Shown here: one piece after another, positions 7,156 through 13,536 of the stretch
Layout of the letters: the number at the start of each line of letters is the position of its first letter
Numbering within the stretch: the stretch's first letter is position 1
DNA from: Clostridia bacterium
GTDB taxonomy: Bacteria > Bacillota_A > Clostridia > Oscillospirales > CAG-272
Reading direction: 5' to 3'
Assembly (NCBI GenBank): GCA_017529175.1
Contig: JAFXNX010000118.1
Location: forward strand, 1 to 13,555
DNA: 13,555 nucleotides
The notes under the pieces: generated by a model
What the model saw: only the letters and a program-made list of their open reading frames with translations
Database searches by the model: none
Told to the model about the DNA's origin: nothing
Program-made: the position numbers and the translations under genes

Positions 7156-8048
7156 TGTTAAGCGCAAAATGCGTCTCGTGTCTTGTCGGAAGACAGCTCA
7201 GACTTATTGATAAATTTGACGACGAAGTAAAAAAAGCGGAATACATGAAGGAAGTTTTGCGTATCATTGCTTCCGTCGCGCCGGGAGAGACGGCGCCTGT
7301 CGTCGTCGAGCGGCTCGACGCCCGTCACATGGAGTACTTCGGCGAGAACAGAAACTTTGACGAGGCGAAGAAGAAGTACAACGATTTTCTGCTTGCAAGA
7401 GAGGATGAGCTTGAGCGCGTCGCCGCGTCGTCGGACGACCGCCTTCTTACCGCCCTTAAGCTCGCGCGTATCGGAAACTATATAGATTTCGGCGCGCTCG
7501 CGTCGGTCGAAGAGGACACGCTCGTCGATCTTATTCGCAAGGCGCCCGAGGACGAGGTCGACGAAAAAACTTACGAACGATTCAGAGGCGACCTCGACTC
7601 CGCTGAAAAAATGATATATATCACCGACAACTGCGGCGAGGTCGTCTTCGATAAGATACTGATAAGAGCAATACGCGAAGAGTATCCGGCGCTCGACCTT
7701 AAAGTGATGGTGCGCGGACGACCCGTGCTAAACGACGTGACACGGGAGGACGCCGGGTACGTCGGCATAGATAAGCTCTGCCCGGTCATCGACAACGGAT
7801 GCGGTATCGCCGGCGCATATTTTCCCGCGCTGTCGGACGAGGCGAAGGCGGCGCTCCTCGGCGCCGATCTCATCCTCGCCAAAGGTCAGGGCAATTTCGA
7901 GACCATGTTCGGCTGCGGCCTGAACGTCTACTATGCGTTCCTTTGCAAATGCGAATGGTTTGAACGCAGATTCGAGATGAAACGTCTCGAAGGAGTCTTC
8001 GTAAACGAGAGAGACCGCCGCTTCAAAGTCAAGGGCTCTTACGTCTGA
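7155..8048 (+). CDS. DUF89 / ARMT1-like metal-dependent phosphatase
   Basis: The 297-residue length fits the small prokaryotic DUF89 proteins. Conserved features in order: CVSC (6-9), ARIGNYIDF (104-112), the metal centre ITDNCGEVVFD (156-166; D158 and N159), VRGRPVLNDV (186-195; D194) and AKGQGNFETM (242-251). Members are Mn/Ni-dependent phosphatases proposed to destroy damaged or side-product sugar phosphates. The archaeal-bacterial small form keeps the N-terminal CxxC, also present here. AAGGGG stands about 11 nt before the ATG, which overlaps the preceding stop by 1 nt. It is the last gene of the aminopeptidase-transglutaminase-DUF89 set. No clear terminator hairpin follows before the tRNA promoter at 8083. 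Confidence 0.88.
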   Translation: MLSAKCVSCLVGRQLRLIDKFDDEVKKAEYMKEVLRIIASVAPGETAPVVVERLDARHMEYFGENRNFDEAKKKYNDFLLAREDELERVAASSDDRLLTALKLARIGNYIDFGALASVEEDTLVDLIRKAPEDEVDEKTYERFRGDLDSAEKMIYITDNCGEVVFDKILIRAIREEYPALDLKVMVRGRPVLNDVTREDAGYVGIDKLCPVIDNGCGIAGAYFPALSDEAKAALLGADLILAKGQGNFETMFGCGLNVYYAFLCKCEWFERRFEMKRLEGVFVNERDRRFKVKGSYV

Positions 8049-8082
8049 TTTTCGGCGCAGCGTAATTTTTGCACTTTTTCAC

Positions 8083-8111
8083 TTGACAACGCGATTATTT
8101 TGTGATATTAT
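8083..8111 (+). promoter_or_regulatory. Strong promoter of tRNA-Arg
   Basis: Perfect -35 TTGACA (8083-8088), 17-bp spacer and -10 TATTAT (8106-8111) with a TG one base upstream (extended -10). The transcript would start near 8118, about 11 nt before the mature tRNA. The tRNA is thus transcribed on its own. Confidence 0.8.
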
Positions 8112-8128
8112 AGTTGAGCTAAATAGTT

Positions 8129-8204
8129 GCGCCCTTAGCTCAGTGGATAGAGTGCCCGGCTACGAACCGGTAGGCCACAGGTTCGAATCCTGTAGGGCGC
8201 GCCA
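8129..8204 (+). tRNA. tRNA-Arg (anticodon ACG), CCA encoded
   Basis: The 76-nt cloverleaf has a 7-bp acceptor stem GCGCCCT/AGGGCGC (8129-8135, 8194-8200), discriminator G and encoded CCA (8202-8204). The D arm is GCTC/GAGT with an 8-nt loop. The anticodon loop is CTACGAA with ACG at 8162-8164, and the T arm is ACAGG-TTCGAAT-CCTGT (8177-8193). The A34 is expected to be deaminated to inosine by TadA, reading CGU/CGC/CGA. The top anticodon pair 27-43 is C-T (8155, 8171), a mismatch. Foreign-looking DNA starts directly after it, so its 3' half is the likely integration site of the element downstream. Confidence 0.95.
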
Positions 8205-8234
8205 TGATTGGGCAACAAAAAAGCCCAAACCCTG

Positions 8235-8260
8235 AAAACCCTTGAGAAATCAAGGGTTTT
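8235..8260 (+). terminator. Hairpin terminator after tRNA-Arg
   Basis: An 11-bp perfect stem AAAACCCTTGA / TCAAGGGTTTT closes a GAAA (GNRA) tetraloop, 30 nt after the CCA end. The four T residues closing the stem, followed by CACCATTTTA, would serve as a modest U tract. Most likely it ends the tRNA transcript. If the element starts at the tRNA end, this terminator was brought in by the element. Confidence 0.6.
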
Positions 8261-8326
8261 CACCATTTTAGGGAGCGTTTTTGAAATTAAAAAAAGAAGC
8301 CCAAATTCAATCAAAAAAGTGTGAAA

Positions 8327-8343
8327 GCAGGACTCGAACTTGC
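8327..8343 (-). other. tRNA T-arm-like remnant 1 (minus strand)
   Basis: Read on the minus strand this is GCAAG-TTCGAGT-CCTGC: a 5+7+5 T arm with 4 of 5 stem pairs (one A.C mismatch). No anticodon arm, acceptor stem or CCA goes with it, so it is not a tRNA gene. It lies in the 364-bp gene-free leader between tRNA-Arg and parA. Confidence 0.4.
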
Positions 8344-8407
8344 GAAACTGAAAAAACAGGTAAAAAATACTATTATATCTGTCTACAACTAACACCCTGC
8401 TCCACCA

Positions 8408-8424
8408 GAAGGACTTGAACCGTC
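8408..8424 (-). other. tRNA T-arm-like remnant 2 (minus strand)
   Basis: Read on the minus strand this is GACGG-TTCAAGT-CCTTC, again a 5+7+5 T arm with 4 of 5 pairs. TGGTGGAGCA follows, which could pass for a degenerate acceptor 3' strand. No full cloverleaf can be drawn. It is 81 bp from the first remnant and on the same strand. Confidence 0.4.
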
Positions 8425-8457
8425 GGGGGCATCTATACAACTGAATATGCGTCTTTC

Positions 8458-8509
8458 AAGACCGAATTTTCTTTATTACATAATGAAGAAGGTTCGGTCT
8501 TTTTTTATT
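8458..8509 (+). terminator. Long intrinsic terminator or attenuator before parA
   Basis: The outer stem AAGACCGAA / TTCGGTCTT (8458-8466, 8493-8501) continues through two T.G wobble pairs into an inner stem TTCTTTATTA / TAATGAAGAA (8469-8478, 8481-8490; one wobble). This makes a nearly unbroken 21-bp hairpin ending in a run of T. It is only about 60 nt upstream of the parA start. It may insulate the element from tRNA read-through or attenuate a leader transcript. GTCTT-TC-AAGAC (8451-8462) could compete with the outer stem. Confidence 0.75.
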
Positions 8510-8568
8510 GCCATTTTTACATATCCACCTGCTCGGTGATATGAATAACGAGAAAGGAGAAGTCCAAT

Positions 8569-9396
8569 ATGAGCAAATGCAAAGTGATTGCTGTTGCCAA
8601 CCAAAAAGGCGGCGTCGGCAAAACCACGACTACGTTCAATCTCGGCGTAGGTCTCGCCCGTGAAGGAAAACGAGTTCTGCTTGTCGATTGCGACCCGCAG
8701 GGCGACCTTACAATCTGCTGCGGGTATCAGGACAACGATGAGATTGAAACGACGGTATCAACGATCATGCAAAAGGTCATTGAAGATGATGAACTGTTGC
8801 CGGACGAAGGAATAATCCATCAGCCGGAAGGTGTTGATCTTCTCCCAGCAAATATCGAACTGTCCAGTATGGATCTTCAGCTTGTATCGACAATGAACCG
8901 AGAGCGTATCCTTTCGATGTATCTCAACAGCGTGAAGCACAAGTATGACTACATCCTGCTTGACTGTATGCCGAGCTTGGGGATGATCACTGTCAACGCT
9001 TTTACCGCTGCTGATTCCGTCATTATCCCGGTTCAGGCACATTATCTTCCCTTAAAAGGAATGACGCAGCTCACGAAAACGATCAACAAGGTGCAGAGGC
9101 AAATCAATCCGAAGCTCCGAATTGACGGTATCGTGTTGACGCTCGTTGCCGAAAACACCAATCTTGCCAAAACGACCGAACAGACGATCCGCGACTACTA
9201 TGGAAGCAGGATCAAGGTGTTCGACAGTCATATTCCTATGGCAATCAAATGTGCGGAGATCAGCGTCGTCGGCAAAAGCATTTACACCTATGACGGCAAC
9301 AGCAAGGTCGCCAGAGCGTATGAGAGTTTCACGAGGGAGGTGATTGATCTTGGCGAAAAGCAACGCGTTAAAAATGAAGCTTCCATCGGTCGATGA
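8569..9396 (+). CDS. parA: ParA/Soj-type partition ATPase of the element
   Basis: The 275-residue MinD/ParA-family ATPase has the deviant Walker A KGGVGKTT (13-20), Walker A' [13 protein letters not shown] (about 37-49) and Walker [12 protein letters not shown] near 126-136. There is no N-terminal helix-turn-helix, so this is the short Soj-like type. Such proteins segregate plasmids or circular intermediates together with ParB and help keep integrative elements stable after excision. AAGGAG precedes the ATG by about 9 nt. The gene overlaps the next frame by 47 nt. Its normal partner ParB is here truncated and fused, so partition function is doubtful. Confidence 0.92.
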   Translation: MSKCKVIAVANQKGGVGKTTTTFNLGVGLAREGKRVLLVDCDPQGDLTICCGYQDNDEIETTVSTIMQKVIEDDELLPDEGIIHQPEGVDLLPANIELSSMDLQLVSTMNRERILSMYLNSVKHKYDYILLDCMPSLGMITVNAFTAADSVIIPVQAHYLPLKGMTQLTKTINKVQRQINPKLRIDGIVLTLVAENTNLAKTTEQTIRDYYGSRIKVFDSHIPMAIKCAEISVVGKSIYTYDGNSKVARAYESFTREVIDLGEKQRVKNEASIGR

Positions 9397-11458
9397 CCTT
9401 TTCTCTACGGAAGAGATCCGACAGGAAGAAAAACTCACAAAGATCTATGACATTCCCATTTCGGAAATCGATGATTTCCCCGACCACCCGTATAGGGTTC
9501 TCGATGACGAAGATATGCAAACTCTTATGGACAGTATAAGCGAGCGAGGCGTCATCACTCCTGCTATGGTCAGAAAAAAGGATGACGGCAGATATGAAAT
9601 GATTTCAGGACACAGACGAAAACACGCCTGTGAACGTTTGGGACTTGAAACCCTCCGCTGTGAAGTGGTTGACGTAACCCGTGACGAGGCGATTATCCTT
9701 ATGGTGGATAGCAACAGTCAGCGTTCTGAAATACCTCCTTGTGATAAAGGGAAAGCATACAAAATGAAGCTTGAAGCAATCAAAAGGCAGCAAGGTGAAC
9801 GTTCAGATTTAACTTCTGCAACAGTGTTGCAGAAGTTAGAAGGTAAGTCGGCAGACCTTGCTTCCAAGATGAAGCAAGGTCTGGTGCGTTCTAAGGACCA
9901 ATTTCAAAATCTTGCCGATGACGGACAGGTTACGGCTGACGAATACGCGCAGGATAAAGTCAAGTATTGGTCGGAAGACGCCGTTCACGATGTCGCTCAC
10001 GGTTCAAAGGAAACTGCCAAAAAGACTTATGACGGCGGTAAAAAACTTGTTCGGCAGATCAAGCAGAAACAGCGTAACGCCGACAGTATCAAACAGACGG
10101 CAAAGTCCACCGGCAAGCAAACCTTCAAGACGATGGAACGCAACATCAAAACGGCAAAGCAATCCGCAAGCAAAGGTGTGAAGACTGCCGAGCAGACGTC
10201 GAGGACTACCATCAAAACCACGAAGAACGCAGCGAAAACGGCAAAACAAACTGCAAAGGCGGCTGAAAAGGCCGCAAAAGCAAGTGCAAAAGCCGCGAAG
10301 CGATCAGCGCAGGCAGCAAAGAAAGCCGCTGAAACGGCGGCTAAAACCGCAAAAGCGGCAGTAAAGGCGACGATAGCGGCAATTAAGGCAATCGCCGCCG
10401 CTATTAAAAGTCTTGTCGCCGCCATTGCCGCCGGCGGATGGGTCGCGGTGGTTATCATCATCGTAATCGTAATGGTCGCCCTTATCGTCGGTTCCTGCTT
10501 CGGAATCTTTTACAGCTCCGGAGATACAGACGGCTTGACAATGCAAACTGCTATCAGCGACATCAACTCTGAGTATCAGGAAAAGATCGAAGAAACGAAG
10601 AACTCGGTTTCTTACGATCTGCTTGAGATGAAAGGAAGTCGTGCACGGTGGCAGGATGTTCTTGCTGTCTATGCAGTCAAAACCGCGACCGCCACGGACA
10701 ATGCACAGGAAGTTGCCACGATGGACGAAGGAAAACTTGAAATCTTGAAAAGCGTCTTTTGGGATATGCACGAAATCTCAACGAGTACCGAATCCAAGAC
10801 GGTTACGGAATACACGGAAACAGCCGATGAAAACGGAAATATAACCACAACGGAAACAGAGGTCTCGAAGACGGTATTGTATATTACCGTGAAACACATG
10901 ACGGCCGATGAAATGAAATCCAAATACGGCTTCAACGCCGATCAGAAATCACAGCTTGACGAGCTTCTTTTAGAGGACAAAGCAAAACTATGGAGCGCCG
11001 TTTTATACGGCTCCGGTAATGATGATATAGTCAATGTTGCGAGATCTCAGCTCGGCAACATCGGAGGTCAACCATACTGGAGTTGGATGGGCTTTAACAG
11101 TCGCGTTGAATGGTGCGCCTGCTTTGTTTCGTGGTGCGCGAATGAGTGCGGTTATATTGATGCTGGCGTTATTCCGAAAACTGCCGGGTGCATTGTTGGC
11201 GTCAACTGGTTTAAGGAACGTGGCGAATGGCAAGATCGGACCTACACACCAAAACCCGGAGATATTATCTACTTCGATTGGGATAATAAAGGTTCTTCCG
11301 GCCCACAGGACGGACTTTCTGATCACGTCGGTATCGTTGAAAAAGTCGTTGACGACAAGATTTATACCATCGAAGGCAATTCCGGAGACAGTTGCGCTGA
11401 ACGAACCTACACCATTGGGTATTATGAACTACTCGGATTTGGAGTGCCGGCATACTAA
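9350..11458 (+). CDS. ParB N-domain fused to membrane-anchored CHAP hydrolase
   Basis: This 702-codon frame joins two proteins. Residues about 30-130 are a ParB N-terminal CTP-binding domain: [21 protein letters not shown] (85-90, the GxRR CTP motif) and MVDSNSQR (118-125). The usual ParB helix-turn-helix, which should begin near residue 165, is absent. Residues 174-254 are charged. Residues 255-360 are a Lys/Ala/Thr-rich repeat region resembling histone H1, and 363-387 is one membrane helix. Residues about 555-702 are a CHAP amidase/peptidase with C589 (EWCACFVSW), H659 (DHVGIVE) and N677 (EGNSGD). The C-terminal part resembles the CD1108-type mobile element protein of Tn1549/CTn elements, thought to open peptidoglycan during conjugation. 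The start is TTG at 9350, 8 nt after GGAGGT; an earlier TTG at 9344 is too close. Topology: ParB inside, CHAP outside. Probably a deletion fusion or an assembly join. Confidence 0.85.
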   Translation: MAKSNALKMKLPSVDDLFSTEEIRQEEKLTKIYDIPISEIDDFPDHPYRVLDDEDMQTLMDSISERGVITPAMVRKKDDGRYEMISGHRRKHACERLGLETLRCEVVDVTRDEAIILMVDSNSQRSEIPPCDKGKAYKMKLEAIKRQQGERSDLTSATVLQKLEGKSADLASKMKQGLVRSKDQFQNLADDGQVTADEYAQDKVKYWSEDAVHDVAHGSKETAKKTYDGGKKLVRQIKQKQRNADSIKQTAKSTGKQTFKTMERNIKTAKQSASKGVKTAEQTSRTTIKTTKNAAKTAKQTAKAAEKAAKASAKAAKRSAQAAKKAAETAAKTAKAAVKATIAAIKAIAAAIKSLVAAIAAGGWVAVVIIIVIVMVALIVGSCFGIFYSSGDTDGLTMQTAISDINSEYQEKIEETKNSVSYDLLEMKGSRARWQDVLAVYAVKTATATDNAQEVATMDEGKLEILKSVFWDMHEISTSTESKTVTEYTETADENGNITTTETEVSKTVLYITVKHMTADEMKSKYGFNADQKSQLDELLLEDKAKLWSAVLYGSGNDDIVNVARSQLGNIGGQPYWSWMGFNSRVEWCACFVSWCANECGYIDAGVIPKTAGCIVGVNWFKERGEWQDRTYTPKPGDIIYFDWDNKGSSGPQDGLSDHVGIVEKVVDDKIYTIEGNSGDSCAERTYTIGYYELLGFGVPAY
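9810..9838 (+). repeat. Perfect 13-bp hairpin inside the fused gene (a)
   Basis: TAACTTCTGCAAC / GTTGCAGAAGTTA with an AGT loop. It lies in codons for [12 protein letters not shown], the last recognisable ParB stretch before the fusion. It is in frame and translated. Confidence 0.7.
9852..9883 (+). repeat. Perfect 13-bp hairpin at the fusion point (b)
   Basis: CAGACCTTGCTTC / GAAGCAAGGTCTG with a 6-nt CAAGAT loop, only 13 nt after hairpin (a). The loop and right arm contain the in-frame ATG (9869, Met174) that would be the natural start of the CHAP protein. There is no ribosome binding site before it. Confidence 0.7.
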
Positions 11459-11471
11459 TTCCAAAAAATAC

Positions 11472-11516
11472 AGACGGCTGTGTTCGATTTTGACACAGCC
11501 GTCTATTTCTTTTTTC
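11472..11516 (+). terminator. Intrinsic terminator after the parB-CHAP frame
   Basis: A perfect 12-bp stem AGACGGCTGTGT / ACACAGCCGTCT (11472-11483, 11493-11504) with a 9-nt loop, followed by a T-rich tract (11506-11519). It starts 13 nt after the stop codon and ends the parA operon. Confidence 0.85.
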
Positions 11517-11545
11517 TTTGAACAAACTAATGAAGAGGTGATAAT

Positions 11546-12061
11546 TTGAAATACTTTGTAAGAGTTATGATGATATTGATAATAGGTTTAGCTGTTGCGG
11601 TTGTCATTTACCCATTTTTACATGAAACTGGACACAGTATCGCAGCAGTTATCGTGGGCGGTGAAGTTGTAGAATATCATTTGTTTCCATTGCCAAATGT
11701 TCTTTGCAATGTTGGTAGAGTATCTTCAACGGGTAAAGTGATTATTGGAATCAGCGGAATGCTTTTTCCCATAGCAATTACGACTCTATTTTTGAAGCCA
11801 CAAAAAAAGTTTTTCATGTGGTATGCAAACCTTATACTGAGAGGGATTTGTATACTCTCAATTGCAATAACAATCTTTGCGACCATCCTTTATATGATAG
11901 GTAAACCGGTTGCAAACGAAGATATTACAACAGTGTTGAATATTGCACCAAACCTTATTTTAACGATCACAATCGCATCATTGCTGATAATTGGCGGCTT
12001 AGTTATAATAATCGCAAGAGATAAGCCTATGAAAAAGATTGGTACTTACTTGCTAAAATAA
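11546..12061 (+). CDS. Small membrane protein with M50-like HETGH motif
   Basis: The 171-residue protein is mostly hydrophobic with about four membrane segments (6-25, 65-83, 93-118, 134-157). At the end of the first helix is HETGH (26-30) followed by SIAAVIVGGEV, the HExxH pattern and local context of M50 site-2 proteases. NEDITTVLNIAP (124-135) could supply the third zinc ligand (D126). M50 enzymes cut membrane proteins within the bilayer, often to release regulators, so this could be an intramembrane protease. It is much shorter than RseP/SpoIVFB and has no PDZ or CBS domain. The start is TTG at 11546, 5 nt after GAGGTG (11535-11540). It has its own terminator downstream and sits between the CHAP frame and the integrase as probable element cargo. 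Composition is AT-rich. Confidence 0.65.
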   Translation: MKYFVRVMMILIIGLAVAVVIYPFLHETGHSIAAVIVGGEVVEYHLFPLPNVLCNVGRVSSTGKVIIGISGMLFPIAITTLFLKPQKKFFMWYANLILRGICILSIAITIFATILYMIGKPVANEDITTVLNIAPNLILTITIASLLIIGGLVIIIARDKPMKKIGTYLLK

Positions 12062-12066
12062 AAAAT

Positions 12067-12104
12067 GGAGTGTGACCAATTCAGAATGTCACACTCTTTG
12101 TTTT
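12067..12104 (+). terminator. Intrinsic terminator after the M50-like gene
   Basis: A 9-bp perfect stem GAGTGTGAC / GTCACACTC (12068-12076, 12088-12096) with an 11-nt loop, followed by TTTGTTTT. It begins 6 nt after the stop codon. Confidence 0.75.
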
Positions 12105-12399
12105 GCGTAGAACTACAAGTTCTAATAAAGGCATTATTATAAAAATTCTAACATAGAATACCATATTTTTGCCGTTTTGTCAAGGCGAAATCCCTAACAA
12201 AAACTGGTTTTTTGTGGCTTTTTGTCGAATTTATTTCGAATTTGTTGCGGCATCAGGATTTCAAATTCACTCAAAGTGTTTTTTAGTGGTCAAATAAAGG
12301 GTATCAGCGATTTGAAAACTATTTCTGTTTGTCATGTACTTATCATATCATATTCTTCGGATTTGCGGTTAAACCGCCATAAAGAAAGGAGCGTAAATA
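12105..12399. promoter_or_regulatory. Gene-free region upstream of the integrase
   Basis: This 295-bp AT-rich stretch holds no convincing gene, including no excisionase. It contains two small inverted repeats with the same ACA loop: TAGAACT-ACA-AGTTCTA (12108-12124) and ATTCTA-ACA-TAGAAT (12145-12159). AAAAAC-TG-GTTTTT is at 12199-12212. A TCGAATTT direct repeat (12225-12232, 12236-12243; period 11 bp) and one copy of the 15-bp repeat (12284-12298) follow. A palindrome GCGGTT-A-AACCGC (12365-12377) lies just before the integrase ribosome binding site AAAGGAG (12385-12391). A weak promoter TTGTCA-16-TATTCT (12329-12356) is possible. The cluster looks like recombinase arm sites and operators. 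Confidence 0.45.
12284..12298 (+). repeat. 15-bp direct repeat, copy 1 (upstream of int)
   Basis: TAGTGGTCAAATAAA, identical to 13522-13536 and in the same orientation. The next ten bases are also similar (GGGTATCAGC against TGGTAACCAGC). A likely arm-type binding site for the integrase N-terminal domain. Confidence 0.75.
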
Positions 12400-13521
12400 A
12401 TGCCACGAAAAGGATTAAACATTCACAAAAGAAAAGACGGCCGCTGGGAAGGTCGTCAAGGGGTCGGACGTAAAGCGGATGGCACAATTCGCTATCGCTC
12501 AGTCTACGGGAAAACTTACAAAGAAGTCAAAGAAAAAATGGAAAACTTGATTGTGAACGAACAATCAGCCATCCCTCATTCAAAGTCAGAGATAACATTT
12601 GGCGAAGTTGCATCAATGTGGGTTCAAAACACTCAAATCAAGAACAAGGGGGGTACAACAAATAAGTATCAAAATCTGATTGAGACACATATCCTACCCT
12701 TCTGGGAGAACAAGAGATTATCAGAAGTCAATTCTCTTATGGTCAATTCTTTTCTTAATCAAAAGCTCGAGAATGGCAGGTTAGATGGCAAGGGTGGTCT
12801 TTCTCCCTCTTATGTCAGAAGCATAATGATTGTGATTAGTTCAATTATAAACTATGCTGTTGCAGAAAAGTTGTGTGAGCCTTTATGTTCGCCAATTCTC
12901 AAACCGACAATAGCAAAACAGGAAATTGAAGTGTTATCTTTGGAAAATCAGAGACAACTTGAAACGGCTTTGTCTAAACCTTATAATCCAACAGAACTTG
13001 GTATTTTGATCTCACTTTATACCGGATTGCGCATCGGAGAAATATGTGCTCTCACATGGAGCGACATTGATTATCAAAGAGGTACAATCAAGGTGAATCA
13101 CACTGTTGCCAGGGTCAAAAGCTCTGATGCCTGTTCTTCTTCAGTTTTGATAATTGACAGCCCGAAAACTAAAGCATCAATCAGAGAGATTCCGATTTCA
13201 AACAATCTTACAATCACTCTCAAGAATTCAAACAAAACTTCATCATCTCCGTTTGTTGTATCTACAACGAACAGTTTTGTAAGTCCCCGCACGTATGATT
13301 ACCGTTATCACAAAATAATTTCTTCTGTTGGTATACCTGATGTTAATTATCACGTGTTAAGGCATACCTTTGCCACTCGTTGCATAGAAGCAGGCGTTGA
13401 TATCAAATCACTAAGTGAGATTCTCGGACACGCAAGTGTTGCAATAACCCTTAACACCTATGTTCATTCTTCCATCGACACAAAGCGAGTCCAGTTAGAA
13501 AAACTTTATTCACTTGTATAA
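12400..13521 (+). CDS. int: Tyrosine recombinase (phage/ICE integrase)
   Basis: The 373-residue integrase has three parts. An N-terminal arm-binding domain (about 1-55; IHKRKDGRWEGRQ, beta-sheet AP2-like) is followed by a SAM-like core-binding domain (about 65-170) and a catalytic domain (about 178-373). Catalytic residues are complete: R211 (TGLRIGE), K256 or K258 (SPKTKASIREIPI), H318 and R321 (HVLRHTFATR), H344 (LGHASV) and nucleophile Y354. It integrates and excises the element by site-specific recombination. AAAGGAG stands 8 nt before the ATG. The gene reads away from tRNA-Arg and ends at the right side of the visible element, as in Tn916/Tn1549-type elements, where the attachment site lies just past int. 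Its codons are clearly more AT-rich than those of the chromosomal genes. No excisionase gene is seen. Confidence 0.95.
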   Translation: MPRKGLNIHKRKDGRWEGRQGVGRKADGTIRYRSVYGKTYKEVKEKMENLIVNEQSAIPHSKSEITFGEVASMWVQNTQIKNKGGTTNKYQNLIETHILPFWENKRLSEVNSLMVNSFLNQKLENGRLDGKGGLSPSYVRSIMIVISSIINYAVAEKLCEPLCSPILKPTIAKQEIEVLSLENQRQLETALSKPYNPTELGILISLYTGLRIGEICALTWSDIDYQRGTIKVNHTVARVKSSDACSSSVLIIDSPKTKASIREIPISNNLTITLKNSNKTSSSPFVVSTTNSFVSPRTYDYRYHKIISSVGIPDVNYHVLRHTFATRCIEAGVDIKSLSEILGHASVAITLNTYVHSSIDTKRVQLEKLYSLV

Positions 13522-13536
13522 TAGTGGTCAAATAAA
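13522..13536 (+). repeat. 15-bp direct repeat, copy 2 (directly after int)
   Basis: TAGTGGTCAAATAAA starts at the base after the int stop codon and matches 12284-12298 exactly, with a partly conserved 3' extension. It probably marks the right arm of the attachment site region; the core site would be just beyond the window. Confidence 0.75.

Noticed and set aside
8135..8440. A 101-codon minus-strand frame containing a YRIRTCGLPVRSRALYPLS stretch
   Set aside because: It is antisense to tRNA-Arg; this peptide is a well-known false translation of tRNA genes.
9344..9349. A TTG at 9344 as the start of the ParB-CHAP frame
   Set aside because: It lies only 2 nt after GGAGGT; the TTG at 9350 has an 8-nt spacing and gives the usual ParB N-terminus [13 protein letters not shown].
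10090..10420. The Lys/Ala-rich stretch as a separate histone-like gene or frameshifted sequence
   Set aside because: The frame is continuous into a membrane helix and CHAP domain, and similar spacers occur in conjugative-element CHAP proteins.
12222..12473. An 83-codon frame just upstream of the integrase, a possible excisionase
   Set aside because: It overlaps the integrase start by 74 nt in another frame, has no good ribosome binding site, and shows no winged-helix or helix-turn-helix pattern.
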